A stretch of 63,611 nt of DNA, from assembly GCA_020427005.1 (NCBI GenBank), contig JAGQOY010000016.1, forward strand, positions 1 to 63,611, written 5' to 3'. The notes below the pieces were generated by a model. It made no database searches and had not been told where the DNA came from. It saw only the letters and a program-made list of their open reading frames with translations. This stretch comes from Planctomycetales bacterium (GTDB taxonomy: Bacteria; Planctomycetota; Planctomycetia; Pirellulales; Pirellulaceae). Positions 32,117 through 41,626 of the stretch are shown here, in pieces. Positions within the stretch are counted from its first letter, which is position 1. Every line of letters starts with the position of its first letter. A program made the position numbers and the translations under genes.

Positions 32117-33264
32117 GGCTTTGGACCTGATGGTATGACAAGTGGTGAAGTAGAAGTCACTACTTTTGGCATACTGAAGTGTGTTGCTGGCGTAAATGTC
32201 CTAACGTCAACATTTAGATGGAATCCACTATCGATGGACTCTTGGATTAGCTCGGTGTCGTAGGACGTTGCAATCAAATGCACGTCTGAAAGAAGTTGAT
32301 TGTGCCAATCATAAAAGCTGATTTCGTAGTTCTCGTCTGACTTCCAACGATCAGCAAAATCCTCTTTTGGATTGACCGGATTCTCAATCCGTGGATCATC
32401 GTCTTTGATGAATGTGGGCATCAACTTTACAACATTCACCAAGTCTTGAAGTAGTGAGCCCATCGGCGAGTACGCTTTGGTTCCGAGTGTCGTGATGATC
32501 ATGGAGATTGGCGCGTAGGTAGCATCCTCTGCAAAATAGATATCCCGGTGTCGCTTCATGATTTGGATTATTCGCTGAAGATCGGTCTTTAGTTCATAGG
32601 GCGGGATTTCTTCAACGGAAGCGTACGCCCTGGACTCGATTAGACGTTGAATCCTGTGAGTAGCATACTTACGGGCTCGATGCTCAAACCACTTGGCAAA
32701 CCCTCGTGGGTTACTGCTAAACCAGTCGCTGCAAATACTTTCGTAGTATGGATGCCGAAGATCCGTGATTGCAATTTCATGTATTGCAAGGTCAGCGGGA
32801 ACAGATAGCTCGATTCGCTCAAGAAGCTGGAGCTCATCGGCTGGTACTGCAGGAAGTATGTCCATATGGAAATTAACTTCATCCGCGTAGTTCAGTCGCC
32901 AGCATCGGTTCTTTTCATCGGGTGAGTCGTTAAACTGCTTTGCCAAGGCATAAGACTTTACCTCGACCCCCAAGAGCCTTTTTACTTCCTTTTGCGTCGT
33001 AGTTGACTTGCTTAGGTCAAACGTGACGACGAGATCAAGGTCGTAGTAGCCATCTTCATGGATAGGCCTAATGACGGTGCCATAACGAAATGACCCTTGC
33101 GGATATACTTGGGGATTCAAGTCTTTCACAGTGGACGCAGGACGCAGTAGCCAGTCTTCAAGTGACTGAGCTCGATCCTTCGCCTTTTCGTAGTAGGATC
33201 GTGGAATGTCTAACTTCTCAACTATGTCAATCAAGACTTGTTCACGGTTCATTATCTGGTTCAT
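32104..33264 (-). CDS. CBASS CD-NTase (cyclic oligonucleotide synthase), 386 aa
   Basis: ATG 33264 has AAAGGAAC upstream. The nucleotidyltransferase signature is intact: YPQGSFRYGT (Gly57-Ser58), YDLDLVV (Asp75, Asp77) and a third Asp in FHMDILPAVP near 134. The C-terminal end is SGPKPWGL, a Gly-containing flexible tail of the kind targeted by the CBASS conjugation partner. On phage infection such enzymes make a cyclic di- or trinucleotide that activates the effector, here the upstream patatin-like protein. Clade and product cannot be fixed by eye. Confidence 0.88.
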   Translation of the reverse strand: MNQIMNREQVLIDIVEKLDIPRSYYEKAKDRAQSLEDWLLRPASTVKDLNPQVYPQGSFRYGTVIRPIHEDGYYDLDLVVTFDLSKSTTTQKEVKRLLGVEVKSYALAKQFNDSPDEKNRCWRLNYADEVNFHMDILPAVPADELQLLERIELSVPADLAIHEIAITDLRHPYYESICSDWFSSNPRGFAKWFEHRARKYATHRIQRLIESRAYASVEEIPPYELKTDLQRIIQIMKRHRDIYFAEDATYAPISMIITTLGTKAYSPMGSLLQDLVNVVKLMPTFIKDDDPRIENPVNPKEDFADRWKSDENYEISFYDWHNQLLSDVHLIATSYDTELIQESIDSGFHLNVDVRTFTPATHFSMPKVVTSTSPLVIPSGPKPWGL

Positions 33265-33276
33265 TGTTCTGTTCCT

Positions 33277-34233
33277 TTAAGCTGCAAGATTTTTTCCAAA
33301 AGACACTGGTTCGGCTTTGTGGCTGGCAAAATGTGATGTGAAAGTTGGCGCAAATTTTCGAGCCTCATGTGCGGCTTCAGCCAGGAGCTCGTCTTCGTTT
33401 AGCTTGTCTAACGCAAAAAGTCCGTCTGGCACCATAGGATCAAGACGAATGGCGCGATCAGTGGTTAGAAGCAACTGTGCTTGCCCTTGCACACCGTGAC
33501 TTTGCCCACGTAGGGCAGCGTCAATCCCTTTGCTGCGCCACTGAATAAAGCCACCGCGATCAAGAGAGCGTGACTTTTGGGCGATAGAATTTGTGGTTCC
33601 AAGGCTGAACGTCGAAATTGATTCAAGCGGAATACCAAGCAGGCTTACCGCTTCAACAATTCCAACCATCGTTGGGTTGTTTGCCCAGAGTCCGCCGTCG
33701 ACCAGCCGCATATTGTCAACGTGGTTACAGCAAGGAAAGTAAGTGGGTGCTGCGCTGGTTGCAAGTGCCACTTTCCACATCGACACTTTGCCATCGGTAG
33801 TCAGCCGCTTGTGGTGTGGAGTTTTAAATACGTAGACCTCATCCTTTGCAAGGTTGTATGAGGGAATCACCAGTCGCTTGGTGCTGTCTGACAAGACTCT
33901 GTCTTGAAAGCACTTCTCAAGCGCCTTTTTCAATGGTTCCTGTGGATACTTGCTTGAGAACCAAGCCTTTGCCCCTGTCCAGAACCGAGTTTTACGAAAG
34001 ATCGACGGCCCTTCCATAACATAGAACTGCACGATTTCTCGTGGCCTCATTCCTGCAGCAAGCCCAAGCGCGATAATGCCACCCGTTGAGGTTCCAGTGA
34101 TTAGGTCGAAGTGATCGACGATGGAGATGCCCCCAAGGCTATCTTCGATTTTTGCTAGTAGGGCTGCAGAAAAGAGCCCCTTAATACCTCCGCCATCTAG
34201 CGAGAGTATTTGAAACGGTTTTGTTGTGTTCAA
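33277..34233 (-). CDS. CapV-like patatin phospholipase effector, 318 aa
   Basis: TTG 34233 is chosen as start because AAGGAG lies 9 bases upstream and the next residues lead straight into FQILSLDGGGIKGL, the oxyanion-hole motif. The nucleophile elbow GTSTGG (Ser49) and the catalytic Asp in LVDGGLWANNP (near 178) are intact. CapV effectors are switched on by the cyclic nucleotide and degrade the inner membrane, causing abortive infection. It is first in a three-gene minus-strand CBASS operon (12-base gap to the CD-NTase) and is divergent from the XRE operon. Confidence 0.9.
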   Translation of the reverse strand: MNTTKPFQILSLDGGGIKGLFSAALLAKIEDSLGGISIVDHFDLITGTSTGGIIALGLAAGMRPREIVQFYVMEGPSIFRKTRFWTGAKAWFSSKYPQEPLKKALEKCFQDRVLSDSTKRLVIPSYNLAKDEVYVFKTPHHKRLTTDGKVSMWKVALATSAAPTYFPCCNHVDNMRLVDGGLWANNPTMVGIVEAVSLLGIPLESISTFSLGTTNSIAQKSRSLDRGGFIQWRSKGIDAALRGQSHGVQGQAQLLLTTDRAIRLDPMVPDGLFALDKLNEDELLAEAAHEARKFAPTFTSHFASHKAEPVSFGKNLAA

Positions 34234-34397
34234 GTCAGTTTTCTCCTTACATAAACTCTGCCAATTGGGAAAACGGGGATGCCACTTTGGCATTACGCAC
34301 GTTCGCCTATAACGAACTTAGCATTCCTCGTGCCAAAGTTCAACTACTGGCGAACAGGATTCTTGCCTGAGCGAACATTCCCTGGTAAACTTCGACC

Positions 34398-34850
34398 ATG
34401 ACAAACAAGAAAAAAGCCAAATCCGGCTCCGACTCTCCAACTGCCAATATTGCTGCGAATCTTCGAGCTGCCCGCGTCGCTGCCGAATTGACGCTTGAGG
34501 AACTAGCCACTCGGTCCAAAATCTCAAAGACCTATCTCTGGGAATTGGAAAACGACGAGGAGGGACAGAAGAAACCTTCAGCCGACATCCTGCTAAAACT
34601 TGCAAAGGAGCTGGGCACAACCATCGCAGACCTCCTTGGGCTTCCCGCTGTTCAAGTCGACAAGAAGAAGGTTGAGATTAGCCCGTCGTTAGCTGAATTT
34701 CGAGAATTGATGAAGTCTCTAGGGACCCCACTGAGCCAAGAAGACTTGCAAGCCCTGGCACTTACGCGATTCCGTGGTGGCCAGCCGCATACCAAAGAAG
34801 GTTGGTTTGATCTTTACGGCACACTTAAACGAACAACTGGAAGGGAATAG
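34398..34850 (+). CDS. XRE-family transcriptional regulator, 150 aa
   Basis: A helix-turn-helix domain (NIAANLRAARVAAELTLEEL, then SKISKTYLWELEN and PSADILLKLAKELG) fills residues 14-80. It is the first gene of the long defence operon and lies head-to-head with the CBASS operon across about 165 bases, so it may repress both. The next gene is an ImmA/IrrE metalloprotease, a pairing in which the protease cleaves the repressor under stress. Confidence 0.88.
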   Translation: MTNKKKAKSGSDSPTANIAANLRAARVAAELTLEELATRSKISKTYLWELENDEEGQKKPSADILLKLAKELGTTIADLLGLPAVQVDKKKVEISPSLAEFRELMKSLGTPLSQEDLQALALTRFRGGQPHTKEGWFDLYGTLKRTTGRE

Positions 34851-34861
34851 GGAAGCCCGCG

Positions 34862-35821
34862 ATGAGACGAAAGCCTGAGCTCCACAAGCATATTCAATAC
34901 ATTGTTAATGAGATGGAAGTTTCCGACCCAAGAGAAGCAATTCGGAAGAAAGCTCGCATTCGGCTTGAAGAATTCTTGCCACTCTTTGATTCGGTCCCAT
35001 TCGATCTAGTTGCACTTGCAAGTTGTTTTGGCCTTCACTGGTCTGATGAGGCGCCCGCCTATAGCGAAGACTCAGAGCTTGTCCCAGATGCGGACGGTAG
35101 AGTATCCCTTCGGGTTAATCAGCATCGTCCCATTACTCGTCAACGGTTTAGTATTGCGCACGAAATTGGGCACACGCTGTTTCCAGAGTATCAGTACTCG
35201 GTTCGCTGCCGAAAAGCAAATGAACGAAGGTGGACGGATGACGATCTAATAGAGAGCCTTTGCGATGTTGCAGCATCTGAGTTCCTGTTTCCACTCAATT
35301 GGTTTCAGAATGCAATGACTGAGATGGAGTGGAGCGGTGATGGACTAGCGACACTCGCTGATGACTTTCAAGCTTCAAGAGAGGCTACTGCGCGGAGGTT
35401 TGTGGAGCTTCACGAAGCGCCCATGGCTGCCGTGTACTTTAGCTGGAAGCTTAAACCGATAGAGGAAAAGGACCTAAAACGAAATCAGTTACAGGGAGTT
35501 TTCTTTGAAGACTTAAGGCCTGAAGATCCAACTCCAAAACTGCGTGTCGATTACGCAATTCTAAGTGACTCCTATCGAGCCCTTAACTTCACACACATTC
35601 CCGCACATAAATCGATCCCAAGTGAAGGACCGGTTCATGCTGCCTCCTTAAGCCAGCTCCCAACCACTGGAAAGTGTTTGCTCCAGTTTGGAAGAAGTGA
35701 GGAGGAGTTCGAAGTTATCGCTGCACCAATTTATACACCCGAGGAGGATACTGGCCCTAACAACGCAAGTTCGGTGGTCGCCATAATCCGACCAGCAAAT
35801 CATGCAAGGAAACCAAGGTAG
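34862..35821 (+). CDS. ImmA/IrrE-family metalloprotease, 319 aa
   Basis: The zinc motif HEIGHTLF is preceded by RQRFSIA and followed by the third-ligand helix (CDVAASEFLFP). The N-terminal region of about 90 residues and the C-terminal 130 residues are extra. Family members cleave XRE repressors or sense damage. It lies 11 bases after the XRE gene and 2 bases before the DUF262 gene, so it is probably co-expressed as the switch of the defence operon. Confidence 0.88.
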   Translation: MRRKPELHKHIQYIVNEMEVSDPREAIRKKARIRLEEFLPLFDSVPFDLVALASCFGLHWSDEAPAYSEDSELVPDADGRVSLRVNQHRPITRQRFSIAHEIGHTLFPEYQYSVRCRKANERRWTDDDLIESLCDVAASEFLFPLNWFQNAMTEMEWSGDGLATLADDFQASREATARRFVELHEAPMAAVYFSWKLKPIEEKDLKRNQLQGVFFEDLRPEDPTPKLRVDYAILSDSYRALNFTHIPAHKSIPSEGPVHAASLSQLPTTGKCLLQFGRSEEEFEVIAAPIYTPEEDTGPNNASSVVAIIRPANHARKPR

Positions 35822-35823
35822 AT

Positions 35824-37671
35824 ATGGCAACGTTTGACTCCACCAAGAACGCACTCCCAAAGATTCTAGAGGCCATCACGGAAGGCAAAGTGCAGTTGCC
35901 AGACTTTCAGCGTGGCTGGGTTTGGGACGATGAACATATTCGGTCGCTACTTGTCAGTATTGCGCGGTCCTTTCCAATTGGAGCTGTGATGCTTCTTGAA
36001 ACTGGAGGGGAGGCACGATTCAAGATTCGACCAGTTGAGGGTTTAGATCCAAATGTTATTGTCCCTTCAAAGGCGGAGCAACTAATTCTCGACGGCCAGC
36101 AACGTCTGACGTCACTTACACAAGTCTTGATGCTAAAGTCGCCAGTCAAGACTCGTGACGATAAGAAGCGTCCGATGGATAGATACTACTACATCGATAT
36201 TGAGAAAGCTCTTGAAGGTCCAGCAGCCTATGAAGAAGCCTTCGTAAGCGTGGAGAAGGACAAAACCAAAAAGGCGAACTTTGGTCGTGACATTGTTCTC
36301 GATCTTCGAACGCCAGAACTTGAATACCAAAACTTCTATTTCCCCTGTAACCAAATTCTGAACTCTGATAGTTGGGAAGAGGGGCTTAATAGCTTTGATG
36401 CTGCGAAATTCACTCGCTACATGGAATTTCGTAAGCGAATCCTCAACGAGTTTCGAGCCTACAATATTCCGGTTATTGAGCTTAAGAAAGACAACAAAAA
36501 GGAAGCCGTATGCTTGGTGTTTGAAAAGGTGAATACGGGTGGCGTCCCACTTTCCGTGTTTGAGCTAATCACTGCGACATTTGCAGCAGATGGCGTCAAT
36601 CTTCGTGATGAATGGTACGGAAGTGCAAAAGACAGCGTAACTGGAGTCGCTCAGACCTTTGCAAAACAACCATTGCTCCGTGACGTTGAACCTACGGACT
36701 TTTTCCAAGGTCTATCACTGCTTTATACCTATGCGCAGAGAAACAAAGACATCGAAGCAGGAAAGTCTGGAAAGCAAATCACTGGAGTTAGCGCAAAACG
36801 TGAATCAGTGCTTGCACTACCACTCTCCGCGTATCAAGAGCAGAAAGACGCCTTGGTCGCAGGATTCATAAAAGTTGCAAAGTTCCTTCGCAAAGAGTCC
36901 TTTTTCTCCAAACGTGACCTTCCCTATCGCACACAACTTGTGCCCCTTGCTGCGGTCCTCACTATTCTGAAGGAACGCTGGCTTGAACCGAAGATCTATG
37001 ACAAGATTTCTCGCTGGTATTGGTGCGGGGTACTTGGTGAGCTCTATGGATCAGCGGTCGAGGGTCGGTTTGCACTAGACCTTCAAGAGCTGCTTGACTG
37101 GATTGATGGAGGAACCGCTCTGCCTTCAACCATTATTGATGCAAACTTCCAGCCTGGTCGGCTTGATACCCTTAGATCAAGAAACAGTGCCGCCTACAAG
37201 GGAATCAATGTTCTTATCCAAAGAAATGGTGCTCAAGATTTCTTTTGGAAAAGCACGATTCGGGAACTCGATGAATCAGACTGGCAGGACCATAACCTAG
37301 ACATCCATCACATATTCCCAAAAGACTGGTGTCGCAAACATGGAATTGAACCGAAGCGGTTTAACTCCATTCTGAATAAGACACCAATCTCCTACAAAGC
37401 CAATCGAATGATTGGCGGTAAGTCACCCAGCGAGTATCTGAAGCAATTACAGAATCACAAGAACGTGCAATTAGATGATGCTGGCATGACCGAGATTCTA
37501 CGAACTCACCACATCGATGCACCATTCTTGCGTTCAGATGATTATGAAGGGTTCATAGAGTCTCGCCGGAATTTGCTAATCATGGAAATAGGCCAAGCGA
37601 TGGGCAAGGAAGTTGTCTCGACAGGGGAGGCTGTAGCCGAAGACGATATCGAAGATGGCGAGGATAGCTGA
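35824..37671 (+). CDS. DUF262/DUF1524 HNH nuclease (GmrSD-like), 615 aa
   Basis: The N-terminal DUF262 ParB-like domain has QLPDFQRGWVWDDE near residue 25 and ILDGQQRLTSL near 88, the NTP-binding and DGQQR motifs. The C-terminal DUF1524-type HNH domain has LDIHHIFPKDWC near 492, followed by Asn/Lys residues (LNKTPISYKANR). Single-chain GmrSD-type enzymes cut modified (often glucosylated) phage DNA using an NTP. It is co-transcribed with the type III genes and overlaps the helicase start by 1 base (TGATG). Confidence 0.85.
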   Translation: MATFDSTKNALPKILEAITEGKVQLPDFQRGWVWDDEHIRSLLVSIARSFPIGAVMLLETGGEARFKIRPVEGLDPNVIVPSKAEQLILDGQQRLTSLTQVLMLKSPVKTRDDKKRPMDRYYYIDIEKALEGPAAYEEAFVSVEKDKTKKANFGRDIVLDLRTPELEYQNFYFPCNQILNSDSWEEGLNSFDAAKFTRYMEFRKRILNEFRAYNIPVIELKKDNKKEAVCLVFEKVNTGGVPLSVFELITATFAADGVNLRDEWYGSAKDSVTGVAQTFAKQPLLRDVEPTDFFQGLSLLYTYAQRNKDIEAGKSGKQITGVSAKRESVLALPLSAYQEQKDALVAGFIKVAKFLRKESFFSKRDLPYRTQLVPLAAVLTILKERWLEPKIYDKISRWYWCGVLGELYGSAVEGRFALDLQELLDWIDGGTALPSTIIDANFQPGRLDTLRSRNSAAYKGINVLIQRNGAQDFFWKSTIRELDESDWQDHNLDIHHIFPKDWCRKHGIEPKRFNSILNKTPISYKANRMIGGKSPSEYLKQLQNHKNVQLDDAGMTEILRTHHIDAPFLRSDDYEGFIESRRNLLIMEIGQAMGKEVVSTGEAVAEDDIEDGEDS

Positions 37672-40600
37672 TGGAGATTATCGATAACATCAATCAGCTC
37701 CTCGGAGATGATCTAAAGCGGAACATTAAGTCTAAGGCGAAGCTACGCATCGCTGCGTCCTGCTTTTCAATCTACGCTTTTGAAGCATTGAAGAAAGAGC
37801 TTGAAAAGGTTGAGAGCCTTGAATTCATTTTTACTTCACCCACCTTCGTACCAAACGAAGTTACAGACAAGATCAAGAAGGAACGTCGCGAGTTTTTCAT
37901 TCCAAAGCAGGAGCGTGAACGAAGCTTCTATGGCACCGAGTTTGAGATCCAACTTAAGAATCAGTTGACGCAGAAGGCGATAGCGAAAGAGTGCGCGGAC
38001 TGGATGAGGCGTAAGGCAACGTTTCGTTCAAACCGTGGTAAAGCACCAATGCAGCAATTTGCTGCAGTAGACAACTCAGATTCTCAAGCTGTGTACCTCC
38101 CTTTACATGGGTTCACAGCGGTTGATCTTGGGTATCAGCCCGGAAATGCGGTATCCAACATCGTCAATCGCATTGATGAACAGCCGATGGCAAGTGTCTA
38201 CCTAGGCCTCTTTGAACAGATATGGAATGACCCAGAGAAACTTGAAGATGTCACTGATGTCCTTTGCGATCACATCGCCTCGGTCTACCAAGAGAACTCA
38301 CCAGAACGCATCTACTTCTTGATGCTTTACAACATATTCAATGAGTTTCTTGAGGACATTAACGAAGATGTTCTTCCCAATGATCGCACAGGCTACTTGG
38401 ATAGCCTCATCTGGAAGAAGCTCTTCAATTTCCAACGAGATGCTGCTACTGGCATCATCAACAAGCTTGAGACTTACAACGGTTGTATCCTTGCAGATAG
38501 TGTTGGTCTTGGAAAAACCTTCACAGCCCTTGCGGTTATTAAGTACTACGAGCTCCGCAATCGCTCAGTGTTGGTTCTGTGCCCAAAGAAGCTCGCTGAC
38601 AATTGGCTTACATTCAATCGCAATCTTCGGACGAACATCTTCAGTAAAGATAGATTCAACTACGACGTCCTTTGCCACACGGACTTGCAACGCACTAGTG
38701 GAGAATCATTTGGGACACCTCTCAATCGCGTGAACTGGGGAAACTACGACTTAGTCGTAATAGATGAATCCCACAATTTCAGGAACAACGATGCGTTCAA
38801 GGAAAGGGAAACCCGATACCAACGCCTAATGCGAATGGTGATTAAAGAAGGCGTCAAAACAAAGGTCTTGATGCTCTCAGCAACTCCCGTGAACAATCGC
38901 TTCAATGATCTAAAGAATCAGCTAGCACTTGCTTACGAAGGAAACTCTGAGGTTCTGGATGACAAGCTAAAGACGGGAAAGGATGTCAACGAGATTTTTC
39001 GTCGAGCTCAAGCTGCGTTTAATACCTGGTCGAGTCTGCCTCCAGAGCAACGCACTGCTCAGAGCATCTTAAGTGCGCTCGACTTTGATTTCTTTGAGTT
39101 ACTTGATAGCGTTACCATCGCCCGTTCTCGGAAACACATCCAAACCTTCTACGACATGAAGGGTGTGGGACAATTTCCTGAACGGAGAAAACCGCTTTCG
39201 TTTCATTGCCCTTTGACGACGCGTGAAGACGTTATTGGTTTCAACGAGATATTTGGCCAGCTGTCAATCATCAAGATGGCAGTCTACGCTCCACTAAGTT
39301 ACATCCTTCCAAGTAGGCTCCGAAAATACGAAGAGATTTACGATACAGACATCGAGGGTAAGGGAAAACTCAAGCAGGCAGATCGAGAAAAAAGTCTTCA
39401 AACCCTGATGACTGTGAATCTGCTTAAGCGGCTTGAAAGTTCGGTTGAAGCGTTTCGCATCACTCTTTCAAAGCTTGCACGGAACATCAATGGAACCTTA
39501 GGGAAGATTGAGTCATTTAAGAAAACTGGCGCGAGTTCGGAGGTAGAGGATATTTCAAGAGCCTTTGAGAATTCAGAGCCAGACGATGATGACTTTAGCA
39601 GCCTTGATGAGGCCCAAGTCGGTGGCAAAGTTAAGATCAATCTTGCCGACATGGACATTCCATCATGGGAGTACGATCTTCGGGCAGATGTTGAGGTTAT
39701 CGATAGGCTCTTAGCGGAGATGGAGAAGATCTCCCCTTCAGAGGATGCGAAGCTTCAGCACCTGAAAAGCCAGATAGGGAACAAGCTTGCGTATCCATTC
39801 AATCCCAAGAATCGAAAGATACTTCTGTTTACGGCCTTTGCGGACACCGCAAACTATCTCTATGAACAGATCGCACCTGAGCTTCTCGATTCTCAAGGAT
39901 TGCACACTGGACGCGTAACTGGATCCGATGCTCCGAAGTCGACAATCAAGAAGACCTACGACTTTCAGTCGCTTCTTACTTTGTTCTCACCACTGTCCAA
40001 GGAGAAGGAGTCAATTCTCCCAAATGAACCAGCGGAGATAGATCTGCTTATCGCAACAGACTGTATCTCTGAAGGGCAGAATCTCCAGGATTGTGACATG
40101 GTGATCAACTATGACATTCACTGGAATCCTGTTCGAATCATCCAACGTTTTGGCCGAGTAGACCGAATTGGTTCACCTAACCAGTCGATCCAGCTAATTA
40201 ACTACTGGCCCGACATCTCGCTCGATGAGTACATCAACCTCAAAGAGCGAGTAGAGAATCGCATGATCATTGCTGACGTTACAGCGACCGGAGACGACAA
40301 CGTACTTTCGTCTCAATCAAGTGAGGTTTCTTACCGGAGAGAACAACTCAAGAGGCTACAGGAAGAGGTCATTGAGATGGAGGATCTGAAAACTGGGGTC
40401 TCGATAACTGACCTCGGTTTGAATGACTTCCGAATGGATCTCCTCAACTACATCAAGATAACTGGAGACTTGGGTAGTTTGCCAAACGGCATGCATGCCG
40501 TTGTAAACGCTAATGAAGAGCGAGGCTTGCCACCTGGAGTTATCTTTACACTTAGAAACGTAAACCAAAGTGTGAACATCAACCAACACAATCGTCTGCA

Positions 40601-40943
40601 CCCCTACTATTTGATCTACATCGGGAATGATGGCCATGTTGTCGCTGATCACACACAAGTGAAAAAGCTTCTCGATCTAGTTCGGTCGTCCTGCAAAGGC
40701 GTTAGTGAACCAGTGACTCTGGCGTGCCAGGAGTTCAATTCGGATACTAAGGAGGGAAGAGATATGGTGCGGTACTCCTCTCTACTCGACCAAGCCATTC
40801 GAAGTATTGTCGATATCAAAGAAGATGGCGATATCGATAGTCTCTTTTCAGGACAGAAAACAACGGCCTTGGTTGATTCGATCTCGGGCATAGAGGATTT
40901 CGAGCTAATTAACTTCCTAGTGATTCAACCAGGGAGTGCTTAG
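37671..40943 (+). CDS. SNF2-type helicase with PLD-like N-terminus, 1090 aa
   Basis: The N-terminal about 130 residues (LRIAASCFSIYAFEALKKEL, then FIFTSPTF) resemble the phospholipase-D-like domain of helicase-related defence proteins, although no HKD motif is obvious. The helicase core has Walker A DSVGLGKTF near 276, VIDESHNF near 363, SATPVNNRF, and motifs V-VI (CISEGQNLQDC, QRFGRVDRIG). SNF2-like motors of this kind accompany restriction modules. It is followed 2 bases later by the DUF4391 gene, with which it is commonly paired. Confidence 0.85.
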   Translation: MEIIDNINQLLGDDLKRNIKSKAKLRIAASCFSIYAFEALKKELEKVESLEFIFTSPTFVPNEVTDKIKKERREFFIPKQERERSFYGTEFEIQLKNQLTQKAIAKECADWMRRKATFRSNRGKAPMQQFAAVDNSDSQAVYLPLHGFTAVDLGYQPGNAVSNIVNRIDEQPMASVYLGLFEQIWNDPEKLEDVTDVLCDHIASVYQENSPERIYFLMLYNIFNEFLEDINEDVLPNDRTGYLDSLIWKKLFNFQRDAATGIINKLETYNGCILADSVGLGKTFTALAVIKYYELRNRSVLVLCPKKLADNWLTFNRNLRTNIFSKDRFNYDVLCHTDLQRTSGESFGTPLNRVNWGNYDLVVIDESHNFRNNDAFKERETRYQRLMRMVIKEGVKTKVLMLSATPVNNRFNDLKNQLALAYEGNSEVLDDKLKTGKDVNEIFRRAQAAFNTWSSLPPEQRTAQSILSALDFDFFELLDSVTIARSRKHIQTFYDMKGVGQFPERRKPLSFHCPLTTREDVIGFNEIFGQLSIIKMAVYAPLSYILPSRLRKYEEIYDTDIEGKGKLKQADREKSLQTLMTVNLLKRLESSVEAFRITLSKLARNINGTLGKIESFKKTGASSEVEDISRAFENSEPDDDDFSSLDEAQVGGKVKINLADMDIPSWEYDLRADVEVIDRLLAEMEKISPSEDAKLQHLKSQIGNKLAYPFNPKNRKILLFTAFADTANYLYEQIAPELLDSQGLHTGRVTGSDAPKSTIKKTYDFQSLLTLFSPLSKEKESILPNEPAEIDLLIATDCISEGQNLQDCDMVINYDIHWNPVRIIQRFGRVDRIGSPNQSIQLINYWPDISLDEYINLKERVENRMIIADVTATGDDNVLSSQSSEVSYRREQLKRLQEEVIEMEDLKTGVSITDLGLNDFRMDLLNYIKITGDLGSLPNGMHAVVNANEERGLPPGVIFTLRNVNQSVNINQHNRLHPYYLIYIGNDGHVVADHTQVKKLLDLVRSSCKGVSEPVTLACQEFNSDTKEGRDMVRYSSLLDQAIRSIVDIKEDGDIDSLFSGQKTTALVDSISGIEDFELINFLVIQPGSA

Positions 40944-40945
40944 TT

Positions 40946-41611
40946 GTGTTGTTCGAGTATCCCGTAAAGGCCGAGTTTGGACGAATAGTCCCAAAGAACA
41001 AAATCTACGAACGTGCAAAAGCGTCAAAGAAGTTGCGTGAGCGATTCGTTGATGAAGTTGGACAAATCGTTTGGAAGTACAAGCTTGCACCTGAGACAGT
41101 CAACCTACCGGCGAAGGGTTCAGTTCGCGAGATTCAGGTTTTTACAATTGCTGCAAAGACCGAGGAAGTGAGCGAGGATGTTCTTCGATGCATCGATAAG
41201 ACTATCCCATCCCCAATCATTTTCGAACTTGCATTGAACGACAAAGGCCGAACAGTCGTAGCGTACAAGCGACCAAGTGACTCGAGTTCCGATGCTTGGG
41301 TTGTTGGATCTTACTTTGGAACCAATTGGTCGTCATCGCTAACGCCAAGTGCTTCGCTCCCCGTCGTGCTGGATATGGAAAGCTTGTTTGAGAGCATCTT
41401 GCGGAAACTAATTATACAGCGGGCTCGACAAGGCGAAACACTCCGCGATTTGGTGCAACGCGTTGAACAAATTCGAGCGAATGAGATCAATCTTAAGAAA
41501 CTCGAACGGCAACTGTCGCAAGAAAAACAGTTTAATCGCAAGGTTGGGCTCAATTCAGAGATAAGAAAAATGCAAAACGAAATCAATCGCTTGTCAAGCG
41601 AACAGAAATAG
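40946..41611 (+). CDS. DUF4391 protein, 221 aa
   Basis: GTG 40946 with AGGGAG 9 bases upstream. The body (IYERAKASKKLRERFVDEVG, IVWKYKLAPETVNLPAKG, EIQVFTIAAKTEEV, then IPSPIIFEL) matches DUF4391, found next to helicase and type III methylase genes in defence loci. The C-terminal 60 residues form a coiled coil. Molecular role unknown; probably an adaptor between the SNF2 helicase and the modification-restriction enzymes. Confidence 0.8.
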   Translation: MLFEYPVKAEFGRIVPKNKIYERAKASKKLRERFVDEVGQIVWKYKLAPETVNLPAKGSVREIQVFTIAAKTEEVSEDVLRCIDKTIPSPIIFELALNDKGRTVVAYKRPSDSSSDAWVVGSYFGTNWSSSLTPSASLPVVLDMESLFESILRKLIIQRARQGETLRDLVQRVEQIRANEINLKKLERQLSQEKQFNRKVGLNSEIRKMQNEINRLSSEQK

Positions 41612-41626
41612 GGATAGAGATAGGCT

